Positions 33,256-45,363 of a stretch of 64,000 bases of DNA are shown here, in pieces (position 1 is the stretch's first letter; the number at the start of each line of letters is the position of its first letter). This stretch comes from Tetracentron sinense (lineage: Eukaryota > Streptophyta > Magnoliopsida > Trochodendrales > Trochodendraceae): contig CM026562.1 in the NCBI GenBank assembly GCA_015143295.1, positions 11,870,041-11,934,040 of the forward strand. The letters are read 5' to 3'. The position numbers and the translations under genes are program-made. The notes under the pieces were generated by a model. The model saw only the letters and a list, made by a program, of their open reading frames with translations. It was not told the DNA's origin and did not search any database.

Positions 33256-34130
33256 GAGTTAATGTGTTGATCAAGAGTCTTATTTTGTTCATTTATGAAC
33301 TCCTTTTATAACTCTTCATCTAATATGACCATTGGCGAAACATTAAATGCGAGAAATGCCTTTGAAAACTAGCCGTTATAGCATTTTTATAGTATCGCAT
33401 GATTTCGTCAAAAAAATTGGGTTCCCCAATTCATTTTGTCACCGAGATCAAAAACAGTGAAGACGGTGAGTTTATTGTCTCAATTTCGTTGCCGAATTCA
33501 AGACTCCCCTGTGAATTCGTCGACGAAATCAGAGTAAAAACTCTGATTTCACTCTAGATCATGATCTTAATGATGAGAATGAATTCCTAAGTCTTTTGAC
33601 ATTCCCTTATCATGATTTTTATGATTTCCTATGACCTTAGAATGATGTCTAATAAAGTCTTAGACTCTTATGGTCAATCTAAGTATTTGAGCATTCAACT
33701 AACCATACTTTGAGGACTTCTTACAAAAGTCCTAGACACTCTCATAAAATTAAAATTGAACTATTATGTCATCTTGAGAGTTGGTCTTCAACTTGATCTT
33801 GAGTCTTTAGATTTGACTTTGACTCTTACATCTTCTTTTCTTGTTTGGTGATTTGACTTGAACTTTGAATATGATCTTCAATCTTCATTCTTCATTCTTC
33901 ACTTGAGTTGAATAATATTTTTGATGACGTGGACTTGGTTGAATGACTTACACAAATGAATCCATTTGATTTTACTTGAATAATTTTCATTCTTTTATGC
34001 CTTGAAAGAAATGCTAATGTTCTCATGATTTGTATTTATCAAACACTTGGAGTCATTAGTACCACAATTCTCATTCCATTATTATGTTATTATCAAAATT
34101 ATTAAGGGTACCCAAGGTTGTAACTTTGAG
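33256..34130. repeat. Unresolved AT-rich sequence, perhaps rest of element 4 LTR
   Basis: This continues the sequence interrupted by the solo LTR. It has related motifs around GAATTCGTCGACGAAATC (33514-33531, including the palindrome TTCGTCGACGAA) and many short 'cttgatctt' variants. No ORF is supported. The boundary with the next block is uncertain. Confidence 0.35.
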
Positions 34131-35262
34131 GCTAATAGTCTAGGCCTTGCTATGATACTTGGACCCACCTTTGACCGGACCAGATACTTAACTAGGGTTA
34201 CACATTTAATCTCAGTTAACTTTTAACCATGGTTTAGACTATAGACTGTTTAACTTTGGGAAAATCCAAAAAATCTAGAAAAAATCTTTAAAAATCTGAA
34301 AAAATACAACTAAACCAAAATTCTGATGTTGGACCTTTTAAACCATGGTTAGCAGCCCCCTAACCATGCTTAACTCCCCCTTAACCACAGTTAGTCAACT
34401 TAATGTACGATTAAGCATACTCTTAGACTCTGGGCCCTTGCCTTAGCCTCCAGGCCTACCCTAGGTCTCCGGGCCCATACCTTCGCTTCCAGGCTCAATC
34501 CTAGGCCCCAAGGCCCAAACTTTAGCCTTCGGGCTTAACCTTGGCCTCTAGGCCCAATCCTAGGCCTCAGGGCCCAAACCTTAGCCTCCGGGCTCAATGC
34601 TAGGCCTCCGAACCCCAAATTCTTTAGCCTCCGGGCCCATCCCTTAGCCTTTGGGCTCAATCCGTAGGTCTTCGGGCCCAAACCCTAGCCTCAGGGGTCC
34701 AATCCCTAGCCGTCGGGCTCAACTCCTTGGTCTCCGAGCCCAAACCCTAGCCTTCAGGGCCCAATCCCTAGCCTCCGGGCCCAAACCCTAGCCTCAGGTC
34801 CAACTTTTGGGCTCCGGAACCAAACCCTAAACCATGCACTTGACCACCCCGGTCAATCAAACCTTAGTCCCCGGACTAAATCCTAGCCACTCCGGTGCAC
34901 ACGCACACCCATAACCCTGGCACGAGAGCATGTGTTAGAACTACACTCGGCCTGATCTCACCCCATGTGAGTACGTAGGCAACCCTACCCGGGTTCGACC
35001 CTAGTTAGGATTTTCTCCTTTCTTGGATTGATATTCTCTAAAACTTAGGCATTTGATTAAAACTTTGACATTAATTTGGCTTATACCTAGGGAGTAGGAA
35101 ACCATTGTAAAATGGGAGTCCCAGGGTGCCTAACACCTTCCCTAGGACTTAATCGAACCTCTTACCTAGACTTTCTTTGAGACCATTAGACCTTATCCAT
35201 ATCTGGGACCTATCCCTCATAATTAATAAGTGGCGACTCCTAATCAAAACCAGTGGGCCAAA
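34131..35262 (+). repeat. Tat/Ogre-like LTR fragment
   Basis: Features recalled from plant Tat/Ogre LTRs: an A-rich 'aaaatccaaaaaatctagaaaa' stretch (34259-34310), a GC-rich tandem array, and the downstream pieces gtacgtaggcaaccctacccgg, gggtgcctaacaccttccctagg and gtggcgactcc (35232). It ends abruptly next to gypsy pol of another lineage. Family assignment is by memory of these motifs only. Confidence 0.5.
34430..34865 (+). repeat. GC-rich tandem array, 18-21-bp units
   Basis: About twenty imperfect copies around CCTTAGCCTCCGGGCCCAAA. It is strikingly more GC-rich than its surroundings and contains GGGCCC palindromes. Confidence 0.9.
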
Positions 35263-35331
35263 ATGAACATGCTACCTATATGTTATGTGGGGATTTATGT
35301 ATTTGCTTGATGGTACTTAGTTTAATATTCA

Positions 35332-36905
35332 GGCACCTTATTAAAAGAGGAGTGTCTAGCTCGGGTGTTGATTGATACGGGATCGACACATTCCTTTGTA
35401 TCACCCAGATTCGCGAAGGGTTTTCCCTCTGCACTAACCCGGCTAATTTGGGAGTTGTCAATTTTGATTCCGCTCGGGAAGATGGTAGATGTAGACAGAG
35501 TGTACTGGGGTTGCGTAGTGAAAGTTGGGCAACAGGAGTTGTTAGCTGATCAGATTGTCTTAGATCCAAGATTTCGATATCATCTTGGGGATGGATTAAA
35601 TCTCAACTGACCACGGTCATGTGGCATGCTTCGAGAAGATGGTGAACTTCCAGCCTGCTGGGGTGAAGGCATTTCATTTTCGAGGGATTAAAAGAAAGAA
35701 CATAGCCCGTTTAGCAGCTCTTAGTCTCTTGAGCTTGGAGGCACGAGACTCCTTCGCCATCTAGGTTGTGAGTGAGTATTTGGTCGTGTTTTTCGAGGAA
35801 TTGTCGGGATTGCCTCCTGATCGGGTGATAGAATTCGTCATTGAGTTCATTCCAGGCACTGCTCTGATTTCTAGGGTTCTATATAGGATGGCCCCTATTG
35901 AGCTGAAGGAGTTAAAGGAGCAGTTAGAGGAACTACAAGGCCTTGGCTTCATCTGGGAAAGTGTTTCACCATGGGGAGCCCCTGTGCTCTTTGTGAAGAA
36001 GAAGGATGGGTCGATGATGATGTGCATTGACTATAGGCAGTTGAACAAGGTCACGATCAAGAATTTTTATCCACTTCCTTAGATAGATGACTTGTTATAC
36101 CATCAGTTGAAGATCAAGACTGAATACATTCCTAAGACTACCTTCAGGACTCAGTATGGGCACTACGAGTTCCTAGTCATGCATTTTGGTCTGACAAATG
36201 CATCAATGACTTTCATGGATATGATGAACATGGTGTTTAGACCATCTCTCGATTGGTGAGTGATTGTGTTTGTCGATGATATCCTTGTGTATCCTGGGAT
36301 GACCATGCGAGGGACCTCCGCCTTACACTTGATATTCTTCGAGAGCATAATCTTTATGCTAAGTTGAGCAAGTGCGAATTTTGGTTAGAGAAAGTGGCAT
36401 TCCTTGGTCACGTGATGTCTGCCGAGGGTATCTCAGTTGATTATGCGAAGATAGATGCAGTGAAGAACTGGGAGAGGCACAAGAGTGTTATCGAGATCCA
36501 CAGTTTCCTCGGTTTGGCAGGATACTACAGGACTTTCGTAAAGAGATTCTCCATCTTAGAAGCACCTCTTACGCATCTCGCGCGTAAGAATGCTAAGTTC
36601 ACCTGCAGTGGCAAGTGCGAGAGTAGCTGTACGGAGTTAAAGGAGAGGCTTACTACAGCCCTTGTTCTCACAATTCCATCTTAGAGCGATGGTTTCATAG
36701 TATACAGTAATGCATCACAAATCAGGCTAGGATGTGTTCTAATGTAGCACGGGAAGGTCATCGCCTATGCTTCCCGGCAGTTGAAAGATCACGAGAAGGA
36801 CTATCCTACGCACGATCTAGAGCTTGCAACAGTTGTCTTTGTTCTGAAGATTTGGCATTACTACCTTTATAGGGAGCAGTTTGATGGGTTCAGGGATCAC
36901 AAGAA
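35332..36905 (+). pseudogene. pol: Chromovirus pol fragment (protease-RT-RNase H)
   Basis: Begins at the intron acceptor (aatattcag|gcacc, 35331-35332) and reads protease [18 protein letters not shown], closest to element 3. RT follows ([42 protein letters not shown]), then the YVDD region VFVDDILVY near 36270 and RNase H to about 36900 (FRDHKN). Stops lie at 35608, 35761, 36082, 36257, 36682 and 36746, and about 60 bases are missing near 36085-36105. Integrase is absent: the sequence breaks off at 36905. Confidence 0.88.
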
Positions 36906-37512
36906 CGGGGTCGGGGCATTTCACGAGTAGGAGAGGGAAGCACGAATCTCATGTCACGAAGGTACATGGTGGAGATGCTACCCATGTCCTTGGCTCATCA
37001 TGAGCATACTGATAAAGGGAAGAACGGGGTCGGGGCACCTCACGAGGAGGAGAGCAAAGCATGAATCTTGCATCGCGAAGGCTTTGAAATGGTGAGAATG
37101 ATGGCCGTGCCTCTAGGCCACCTCTTGGAGGGATGAGAAGACAAGCTGCCGTCGAGTGTCTCGTCATGGGGAACCTAGCCTTTCACTTCTACCAAGGGGA
37201 AGATCTCTTTGTGTACCGCCTTGGTTAGATGGCTGCAAATTTAGGTGTTGAGGATTTTCAGCACGGCTCCTTGGAACTAGAGGGATTTGTAGATCTATCT
37301 CGTACATGTCATGCTCATAGGTCTCTAGCCTTTCTTTGAACTTCCATTGAGTGGTCGCTAGCTGATTCAACGTAGTTTGCTGCAAGATCATATCTTCCCA
37401 CTGCTATCACAACATCACGAGGATTTGGTCAGCCTAAATATGTCTCCTTCAGGAGGAGACTGCCGCGAGGCATTACGAGTCACATCTCTATCGGAGAGGA
37501 CTTTTCTGGAAG
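36903..37512. other. Unassigned 0.6-kb block with an internal duplication
   Basis: Two diverged copies of a roughly 60-bp segment (agaacggggtcggggca...cacgaagg) start near 36901 and 37020, about 119 bp apart. A minus-strand ORF of 75 codons (37164-37391) is not recognised. The GC content is higher than in the flanks. It could be part of another element's internal region. Confidence 0.4.
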
Positions 37513-37864
37513 CGTCGCGACCCAAAATATCCACTAGGAGTTAGGGATACTTTGGCTCATGATGTGCCATATCCGATACCAAATCATCCTATAAAAATAC
37601 ACAAGGCATAACATATTGGAATCATAATATAGTGCGGAAGCGTGAACTAAAAATTTCTTTCTATACCTATGACTGTATTCCAAGTTTGTGCAATAATTAA
37701 ACCAAAACAAGAGTGGACACACCCACTCATCAAAATACAAAAAAGAAACCTCATTGTCTCTCCACTCAACAATAGTCTAGATAAGGCCACCTATCTAGAT
37801 CCCTATCCTCCTGTGGCTGCAACGGGATAAGCGGCTCCCTTTCTTCCACATATTCCTCTTCAAC

Positions 37865-37906
37865 TCATGGCTTCGGGTTGTAGATGTCAAACATACTTGC
37901 CGACAT
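37865..37906 (-). pseudogene. LTR short ORF, broken copy
   Basis: Minus-strand ATG in TTATGTCGGCAAG, then MSAS-MFDIYNPKP and TGA where the Trp of the PW-VEE core is expected (TGG to TGA). After the stop VEEEYVEE is still readable. The core is therefore recognisable in a further LTR family. Confidence 0.45.
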
Positions 37907-38184
37907 AAAATGAATGGTTGAGCATGGAATACTCAGCGTGTACAAGCTATTAGCTAACATTGTTATACTATAAACAATATCATGTGAGCATTGAAGATAA
38001 AATTCATAATTCATGCATTGAACTGAACATAGAAATCGTAACTCAAAACTTGATTTAACATGTGCATAACCTTCACAACCTTATCTTAAGAGATTTCGTA
38101 GAAAACAAAACATGCCTTATGAGTTCTTTGAGCTATTGAGATTTCTTATGAGATTTCCTTATGAGATTTCCTTCCAAAATTCTT

Positions 38185-38308
38185 ATGAGCAAGAGGTTAG
38201 TACCCGTAAACCATGGGCTACCAACCTCCTTGACATTCTATCAAACTTATGAGAAGATTCTTATGACCAAGAGGTTAGCACCAGTAAAACCTTGGGCTAC
38301 CAACCTCC
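38185..38308 (-). repeat. Two hairpin-forming tandem units in LTR
   Basis: On the minus strand each unit has GAGGTTGGTA and then TACTAACCTC or TGCTAACCTC. The arms pair fully if G-U is allowed. The unit resembles that at 62360-62470 in the 61047-63728 LTR. Confidence 0.65.
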
Positions 38309-38320
38309 TTTTTTTTTTTT

Positions 38321-38680
38321 TAATAAAGCCACTCAGAAGGAGTGGGGGGTTTGGCAGACCCCTACCTGTTTATTAAAAATTAAAAATCATGGGGGGGACA
38401 TAAACCTTACCCCTACAACAGACCAACAAAGAGAAGGGGGGGACATAAAACCTTACCCCTACTCCACGACCAAACCAAAGAGGGAGGACAAACCCTCCCT
38501 CAATAAACAAATACAAAGCATGGGGGGGACATAAACCAAAACCCCTGCCAAAACACCAACTTACAATCTGATATTAAATAAAGATGTTCTATCTGCACAC
38601 ATCATACCTTTAATAGGCATTGGACAATCACTGATTAAATTGAAAATTTTACTATCTTGATTTCTGCAAGCTTCTTTGGA
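38321..38680 (-). repeat. LINE 3' UTR with C/G-run repeats
   Basis: Between the RNase H stop and the poly(A), three to four partial copies of a unit around GGGGGGGACATAAACCTTAC (plus strand, 38392-38545) occur. Short 3'-UTR repeats are common near LINE tails. Plus-strand ORFs through it are not supported. Confidence 0.65.
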
Positions 38681-40953
38681 TAGCTAATCAGCTATCTGGT
38701 TATTTTCACAGTATGTATGCTGAAAAACCAAGTTATATTTATACTTCAAACTAATTATTTTCTTCCACCAGTACCAAGTTTTCCATGGGGGATCTAAAAT
38801 ACCATTTACAACATCAATAATAATTTTAAAATCACTTTCCACAATGATGTTGTATAATCCCAACTTCTCACACAACAAACAACCATCCCAAACTGCCCTG
38901 ATTTCAGCAATAGTGTTAGAATCCATCTCATAGAGTTTGTAGAAGGCTATAATCATCTTCCCATTTGAATCCCGAATAATACCACCTCCTCCACTAACAC
39001 TAGAATCATCATTAGCTGCTCCATCTGTATTTAATTTGAGCCAACCGGGGGATGGACTAATCCATTTAGTAAGAATGGGTCTTTTAGCCTTAGGATTGAT
39101 TGGGAGGATTTCAAAATAGGCACCTAATTCCACCTATGTTGTATTTACATCCTTTGTAAATTTCCACACTTTAGCAGCCCCTTTCACGCCTTCATTGATT
39201 CTTCTCAATATATCCTTGAAATTCCTTTTGAAGTTGTCATGTCTTGAAGCGTTCCGAAACAGCCAAATCTCCCAACAAATGAAAGCCGGCAAAACAGTGC
39301 AAAGAAAACCCATCACTGATCCATTCTTCCTACCTTGGAATATTCTCATCAATCTAGTTTGAATAGTATCCTTCTCGAAAATCTAAATATTCAAAGCATA
39401 CCCCACTCTCCTCCAAATTTTCTTAGCGATCTCACCTTGGCAAAAAAGATGAGATAATGATCCTCTAATAGGGATATAACAACATTCGCACTTGCTTGAG
39501 AGAAAAATTCCTTTATCTTGGACTCTCAAGTCTACCGAAATGGTGTTGTGAAATATTTTCCAAATATGGATAGAGATTTTTGAAGGAATAGCCTCACTCC
39601 ATATATATTTAGCCCATCTTACATTTGGAAAAATTTCACGAACACATTCCCAACTAGATTTAGAGGAAATTTTCCTGAGCTTTCTTTAGTCCATATGATT
39701 TTGTCTGCATGGTAAGATAAAGAAATAGCAAAATTATTTACCTCCTACATCACTCCTGTGGGAAGTAGATTTAAGTCTTCAGCCCGCCACCTGGCTCTGT
39801 TCCAGCTATCTTTGATCATGGGGAATGTTGTTGGACAATCTGTAGCCAAATCAATTAAAGGAGCATCCTCATACCAAATATCGAACCAGAAATTTGTATC
39901 TTCGCCATTTCCTATCAACCATTTGCAAGTAAGCAATGTTCTTTTGATCCAATGGCCAATCTCTAACCAAGTTCTATTACCCTTAGGAAGCTGTCTATCA
40001 TCTAGGGATGATCATTCTTTAAATACTTACTTCGGAAGTAGTTGCTCCAAAGACCTTTTTCAGAAATGATTTTCCATGCCATCTTCATTCTGAAAGCATT
40101 TGCCACTTCCCCAAGTTTCCGAATTCCCAAACCACCTTCATCGAACGGTTTAACTATCTTGTTCCAAGAAACCCAATGAGTTCTAATGCTGCCCAAAGAG
40201 CCATTCTAGAAAAAAGAAGAAAAGATACTTTCCAGTCTGTTAAGAACTCCCTTTGGAATATTGGACCCCATCAAGCTATAAATTGGCAAAGAAGTGAGCA
40301 CAAGCTTCATAAGAACAAGCTTCCCTCCATTAGACAAAAGTTTACCTTTCCAACCTTCGATTTTTCTTCTAAATTTATCAATAATATAATCAAATTAGAT
40401 GATTTGCATACGACCAATGAAGATGGGAATACCCAAATACTTGAACGAAAACATGCTGGTCTCAATCCCACTAGTGTTAATTAGTCTTCTCTTATCCCTT
40501 TCTGATTTATTCTCCGCTACATACATAGCACTCTTCTATTTATTTATTCTTTGCCCTGATGCTGATTCATACTCCGATAAGAATTTGAACAGATGGGTGA
40601 TAGATCTCTTCTGCCCATTACAAAATATAAGAGTGTCGTCTGCAAAACGTAAGTGAGAAATAGGAATAGCACTTCTCGATGTCCTATTGTACTCCACATT
40701 ATTTTCCGCAAAAATAATTTTCATCCCTCTGCTAAGCACCTCTTCAGCCAGAATGAACAATGCCAGGGAAAGAGGGTCTCCTTGACGTAATCCGCGAGAT
40801 GACTGAAAAAAACCATGCAATTTCCCATTAAGAATAACTGAGAAAAAAGGGGAAGTGATGCAACCTTTTATTAGCTTTAAGAAATTTTCACTAAATCCAA
40901 ATTTCTTCAAAACTAATAAGAGAAAATCACATTCCATTCTATCATATGCTTTA
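38681..40953 (-). pseudogene. LINE ORF2, C-terminal part: RT core, zf-RVT, RNase H
   Basis: On the minus strand the RT resumes at AYDRMECDFLLLVL (40948) with GLRQGDPLS and FADDTLIF near 40640-40770. Then come LGSIRTHWVSWNKI (near 40190), a zf-RVT-like region (39700-39350) and an RNase H domain (38684-39080: NTDGAA, AEIRA, VESD, HTYCENNQIAD). Stops at about 40534, 40197, 39744 and 39353 break it. The upstream half is at 58158-59824. Confidence 0.87.
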
Positions 40954-42645
40954 GCCATTGTTAGACATATATGCCCACAAAGCCATTCTGGAATTGTATT
41001 TATCTATTGCTAATCAATAAATGCATATTTTACATTCACACATTGTCTTCTACATTGGGTAATATATCAAAAGTCTCTCATTGGATGAGACTACTTTGTC
41101 CCTTAGGTAACATTGTAGGAAAACCATCCAATTAGTTGATAGCTGATTGCTAAGGAGATATGGTTTTTCCGGTTCCTTGTAGACCTAAAATTATTCTAAG
41201 TTAATCAGGATGCATCTGGACAATGTATTCCTAATAACTTACACATTGTTAGTTCCATATGATGGAGTGATGAATCTCAATCACTGAGAGAAGGGTCTCT
41301 TGACTAAGATGTGGATATAAGTAAGAAGTACTTATATTGCAACTGGATCACTCAGTGGATACCCTTAGAAATTTACTGTCTTTATATTTAGGGTAGTCCA
41401 TTTGACAGATTGTCCTTAACCTAAGAGGTCGACATCTTCTCTAGTATTTGCCTATATAGCTTTGATGTAGTCAATCGTCAATGTCCAACACACCGGACTA
41501 AATACGGGCTCGTTGGGTTATGTACGCTATACTAGAATAAGTGTGTGTACGCTCGACAAGGATTCCACTACTCTTACAGAGTAAATAATATTGAGTTGAT
41601 ACTTGTCAAAACCGGACTTGAAAAACCCAGCGCTGGTATTTATCGATGAAATGGTTTTATCGAGGAATTTATTTTCCGTATAAAAGAAATGTAATTATTA
41701 TTATTATTTCTTTTAAAGAATTTCTAAAATGTTTTGCAAGTCTAAGTTTGACTAAAAGTATCAAAGAGAATGAGTTCTCAATATAAGCCAGGGATTAAAG
41801 ACAGTATTAGATATTGTCCCGTAAGCTTATAACAATATTGGAAGTGGAGGGAATGATCTGTAAACAAATCTTGAGATAGAAATACCTGCAAGTAATTCTC
41901 TATTTTCTGGGGGTTAATCACATTGTGTTAATGGACATTAATTGTGATTGGTGGAAGTCCAGGGATATAGATAAAATTCTATAATCCTAATGAAGTATAG
42001 GAAAGGTGTTTCCTAGTAACAATACTTTAACCAAGAGGTTGAGTACTTGGTCCCACAACCGGAAATAGGAGATCCCTTTAGATCCCACACACAAGGACTT
42101 TATTAAAGTATTTAATTTAATAATTTATTAAATTAATTTATTTCTCTAAGAAATCACTATATGGTATAGTGAAGCTCTAAAAGGTGGAATCACATTAAAT
42201 GTGAAAAACCAAATGGGTAGGACCCATTGGGGAATATTTTAAAAGATATTTAAAGTGACCAAAATGGGTTTAGAACCCTAGAGGACGTGTGGGAGTGGGA
42301 CCCACCTAGGGTGGGATGCCCACTCCATAAGGGATAATGATTATTGTCATTATTAATTAGTTTCTAATTAATTAAAATCCTTATTAGATAAGGTTTGTTA
42401 GTCAGTTAGTTAGTTACTAATTAAAGATTCCCTATTTGTTAGAGATTCTATTAGTTTCTTGCTAATCAAGGAATCCTAATTGGATTAGGATAAGGATAAG
42501 CTTAGTTGGACACTAATGGATAAAATTAGTTTCTATTTTGATTAATCCTAATTAATTAAACGAGAAACCAAATAGGAAACTAATGGAGGAATTCTAATTG
42601 GATTAGAAAGAGGATTCTTGGGTTGCAAGCAACCCAAGCCTAGCC

Positions 42646-42653
42646 TATTTAAA
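42646..42653 (+). promoter_or_regulatory. TATA-like box, element 5 5' LTR
   Basis: TATTTAAA in gcctatttaaagg, also present at 57646-57653 in the 3' LTR. A CT-rich leader follows within 80 bases. Confidence 0.55.
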
Positions 42654-43110
42654 GGATTGAACATCCAAGCATGTGGGACAATTAATAATTTCCAGAATTT
42701 CAGATTTGGAAAGATCTCCTCTCTCCTCAATCTCATGCCCCTCTCTCCCTTTGTGGTGTACGGTTATCTCTCCCCTTCCCCTTTCGATCTTGTTCTCTTC
42801 TGTTCTAGTTTGAATATCAAGAAGAGATCAAGATCCCATCTTGAAGAATAAAGATTGGATCTTTTATTCAAGATTTATAGAGCTGGATATTTGGAAGGTG
42901 TAGAGCCCCGGACTTTTTCATATTTAATGCATGACACTTTCGTTGCCATTTTTCCTTTTGAAGAGGTATAAGTAATAAATAAGGAAGAAATTGGAAATTC
43001 CGAGACATCAGAAATGTTCTTTTTCGAAGTACGAACCCAACGCAAGTTGAATCGTCAAAATTGGACGAACGAGTCAAAAGTTATGGCCAAAACAGTTTGG
43101 ACCTGCAGAC

Positions 43111-43256
43111 CATCGATCGCTCGGAGGCTATCGACTGGTCAAGATTTTTGTATGGGAAAATTTTCCAGAGAGTGAAATTTTAACCGATCGCTCAGTTATG
43201 AAACCGATCGATCGGTAGGCAACCGATCGATCGGTCATTAACACCGATCGCTCGGT
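43111..43256. promoter_or_regulatory. U3 palindrome cluster, solo LTR 42899
   Basis: Five motifs of the CCGATCG[A/C]TCGG type around the spacer tatcgactggtcaag...ttttccagagag. It is almost the same block as in element 2, but with the first motifs shortened. Confidence 0.65.
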
Positions 43257-44149
43257 ACTCGCGTTTTTGCAGAAATTTCAGTAAGGGTATTATGGTCTTT
43301 TGGTCGGTTCACTCTTACCTTAAGAGTTTAACCCGAGCCTTTAGGGCTTCATTTCGACACTTAGAGAGATTGGGAGATAAGAAGAGAGGAGAGGGCGATT
43401 CCTAAACCTAGGGTTTCCATTTTGGAGAAAAATCAAGGGTTTTGTGAACCCACACTCAACTCAAGCCCATTTTTCTTCAAGATCAATGCACAAGCTCGTG
43501 AGGAGCATCTCCTCAAGCTAGGGCAGCAACTCACGGTCGTTTTTGGAAGGGGATTTCTTCCTCACTTGATCAAGGTTGGTACTTCTTGCTACCCTCCTAG
43601 TTATAGTTCTTCTTTTCTTTTATTTTCTTTGTGTTCCTTTATACATCCATGTATTATGAGATGGGTTGTGAATGGTGAATGGAGATGAATGTGGGCGATT
43701 GGATGCCGTGTGTATTGATGTGATGGATGAACGGGGAGGGCATTGTACCCATAATGAACATACATATGTGATGTGAGTAAAACCCACCTAGAAAAGCATG
43801 TTGTAGGGTTAATAAATAATGAATGCACCATGTTTGATGAAATGCCAAGGTGAATAAAATGAATAATAAATTAAGAAAATGCATGTTTAAGGTTTATGGA
43901 AATTGCTAGGGTCATGATAGTGTGATTGTTCGCTTTCCCTAAATGATATGAATATTAAATTACCCAAATCATTGATTTATGTGTTATGAATTACTCAAAT
44001 GTCATATTTAATTCCAAATGCAAGTATGCACACGACCTCACGAGCACGCATACATGACATGATTTACCGAGGTTTTCAAGAATGGGATTTAGAGGTGGGG
44101 CATATCCTACGATATGTTTTACCTCGCTTTTGGCAAGGACAAGACAATC

Positions 44150-44375
44150 ATACATTTTCATAAGAAGGGTCTCCCTTCCCTCGCAAGTGCATCTCACAAG
44201 GACATCTCACAAGTGAATCTCACAAGTGGAAGGACAAGCATGAGCATTCTAGGAAGAAGGGTCTCCCTTCCCTCACAAGTAGTTTACTTTTCCGAGTAAG
44301 CATGACATGACATAGCATAACAAGCATGAGCATTATAGGAAGAAGGGTCTCCCTTCCCTCACAAGTAGATTACTT
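44150..44375 (+). repeat. Repeated GAAGGGTCTCCCTTC hairpins
   Basis: Three copies of aagaagGGTCTCCcttccctc with GAAGGG-tct-CCCTTC arms, separated by CTCACAAGT-type short repeats. The element 1 LTR has the same unit twice (1308-1367). Confidence 0.75.
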
Positions 44376-44683
44376 TTCAGAACAAGCAAGCATGATACAC
44401 GCATGATACAAGCATGACATGACACGCATGACACGGTAGACAAGTTTTCAAGCATAAAAAGGGTAATTTCAGTCAAGTCAAGTGCACAAGATTTCAAGGG
44501 TTTTACCGGCTTTTATGAATGCAAACATGATGAATTGTATTGCTTTACTTTATTATCATGATATGAATTATTCCTGCTTTATACATGTGAATTGTTTCCT
44601 GCTTTATGTATGCTATCCGTATGCTATGACTGTTGGTTAGTGCTTGGTACCCGCTGAGTATTCCATGCTCAGCTGTACTTCTT

Positions 44684-44803
44684 ATGTCGGCAGGTGATAG
44701 CGGAGCGGCTGCTCCTTTTGATGTATGTGCTCCTGGCCTATGGGTGGAGGAGGAGTACGTTGAGGAGCCTGTGGAGGACCCTCCGGTAGAGGGTTATTAT
44801 TAG
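44684..44803 (+). CDS. LTR short ORF, 39 aa (solo LTR 42899)
   Basis: ATG in TTATGTCGGCAGG. It reads MSAGDSGAAA, core PFDVCAPGLWVEEEYVEE, end VEGYY and TAG. It has the same length and frame as element 1 with several amino-acid and silent differences. Confidence 0.43.
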   Translation: MSAGDSGAAAPFDVCAPGLWVEEEYVEEPVEDPPVEGYY

Positions 44804-45303
44804 AGGTGGTAGATTCTGAGTGATAGAGCTGTGGGTGAGATGAGAGAATTACATTTATGTATTTTGGCGGGTTTGTCCGCACTTTCTTTTGGATTTCTTT
44901 TGTGTAAACTTGGATTTGTATATATATATAGAGGTTTGTTTAGACTTCCGCTATGCTTTATGGTTATGTTTCCGCTATGATGTCCCCTATTGTATATGCT
45001 TTGTGGGTTTTGCAGGTTGGTTTGTCAAGCAAGTCATGATTAGTCGTCCAAAGTTCACTCTAACTCCTAGGGTGGGTTTTGGGTCGCGACAGAAGGGCCA
45101 TTAGCTTCCATTAGAGAAAGCTTTAAAGAAAAAGAAGGTCCGTGTGGATTGCGAATGAGACTTGGTATTTGTGAAGTTTTGCCGGTATCTCTATTATCGT
45201 GGATTTGACTTAACAATTTCAAAGTCGCAAAGGTATTGTGATTTTTACTCTCTTTGAATAAAATCAATTAGAATCTTAGTCAGATCTTGGGATTCAATGT
45301 ATG

Positions 45304-45323
45304 CCCCCCCCCCCCCCCCCCCC
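45304..45323 (+). repeat. Poly(C) tract, 20 bases
   Basis: The same site in the 3' LTR has only 7 C (58106-58112). It represents slippage after insertion, or a base-calling error in the assembly. Confidence 0.9.
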
Positions 45324-45363
45324 AAGAACTATTTTTCTAAAATTAAAAAGAGGCATACTTTCA

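Larger units (their letters stand above)
37513..38308 (-). repeat. Gypsy-family LTR, minus strand, interrupted by the LINE
   Basis: Starts CGTCGCGACCC (probably TGTCGCGACCC) followed by aaaatatccactaggagttaggga, the same LTR end as element 3. It has the conserved inverted repeat (37917-37937) and short ORF, then two copies of a hairpin unit (gaggttag...ctaccaacctcc). The LINE poly(T) begins inside the second unit. The rest of the LTR should lie beyond 64000. Confidence 0.82.
42899..45091 (+). repeat. Gypsy-family solo LTR (2193 bp), TSD GAAGG
   Basis: TGTAGAGCCCCGG ... GTCGCGACA with target duplication GAAGG (42894-42898 and 45092-45096). The uninterrupted site is visible at the matching point of the 3' LTR of element 5 (57893-57899). 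No internal region remains, so it arose by LTR-LTR recombination. It resembles the element 1 and 2 LTRs and has the inverted repeats CATATC-ctac-GATATG (44100-44115) and GCTGAG/CTCAGC (44653-44673). Confidence 0.96.
40959..45363 (+). repeat. 5' LTR of element 5, interrupted
   Basis: Matches 55960-58152 closely. It runs 40959-42898 and, after a gypsy solo LTR, 45092-45363, ending CATACTTTCA directly before the primer site. TATTTAAA at 42646-42653 is a TATA-like box. The main difference from the 3' LTR is a C run. Confidence 0.95.

Noticed and set aside
38161-38534. Plus-strand ORFs around the LINE tail
   Set aside because: They cross the poly(T) and the G-run repeats of the LINE 3' UTR and have no homology.
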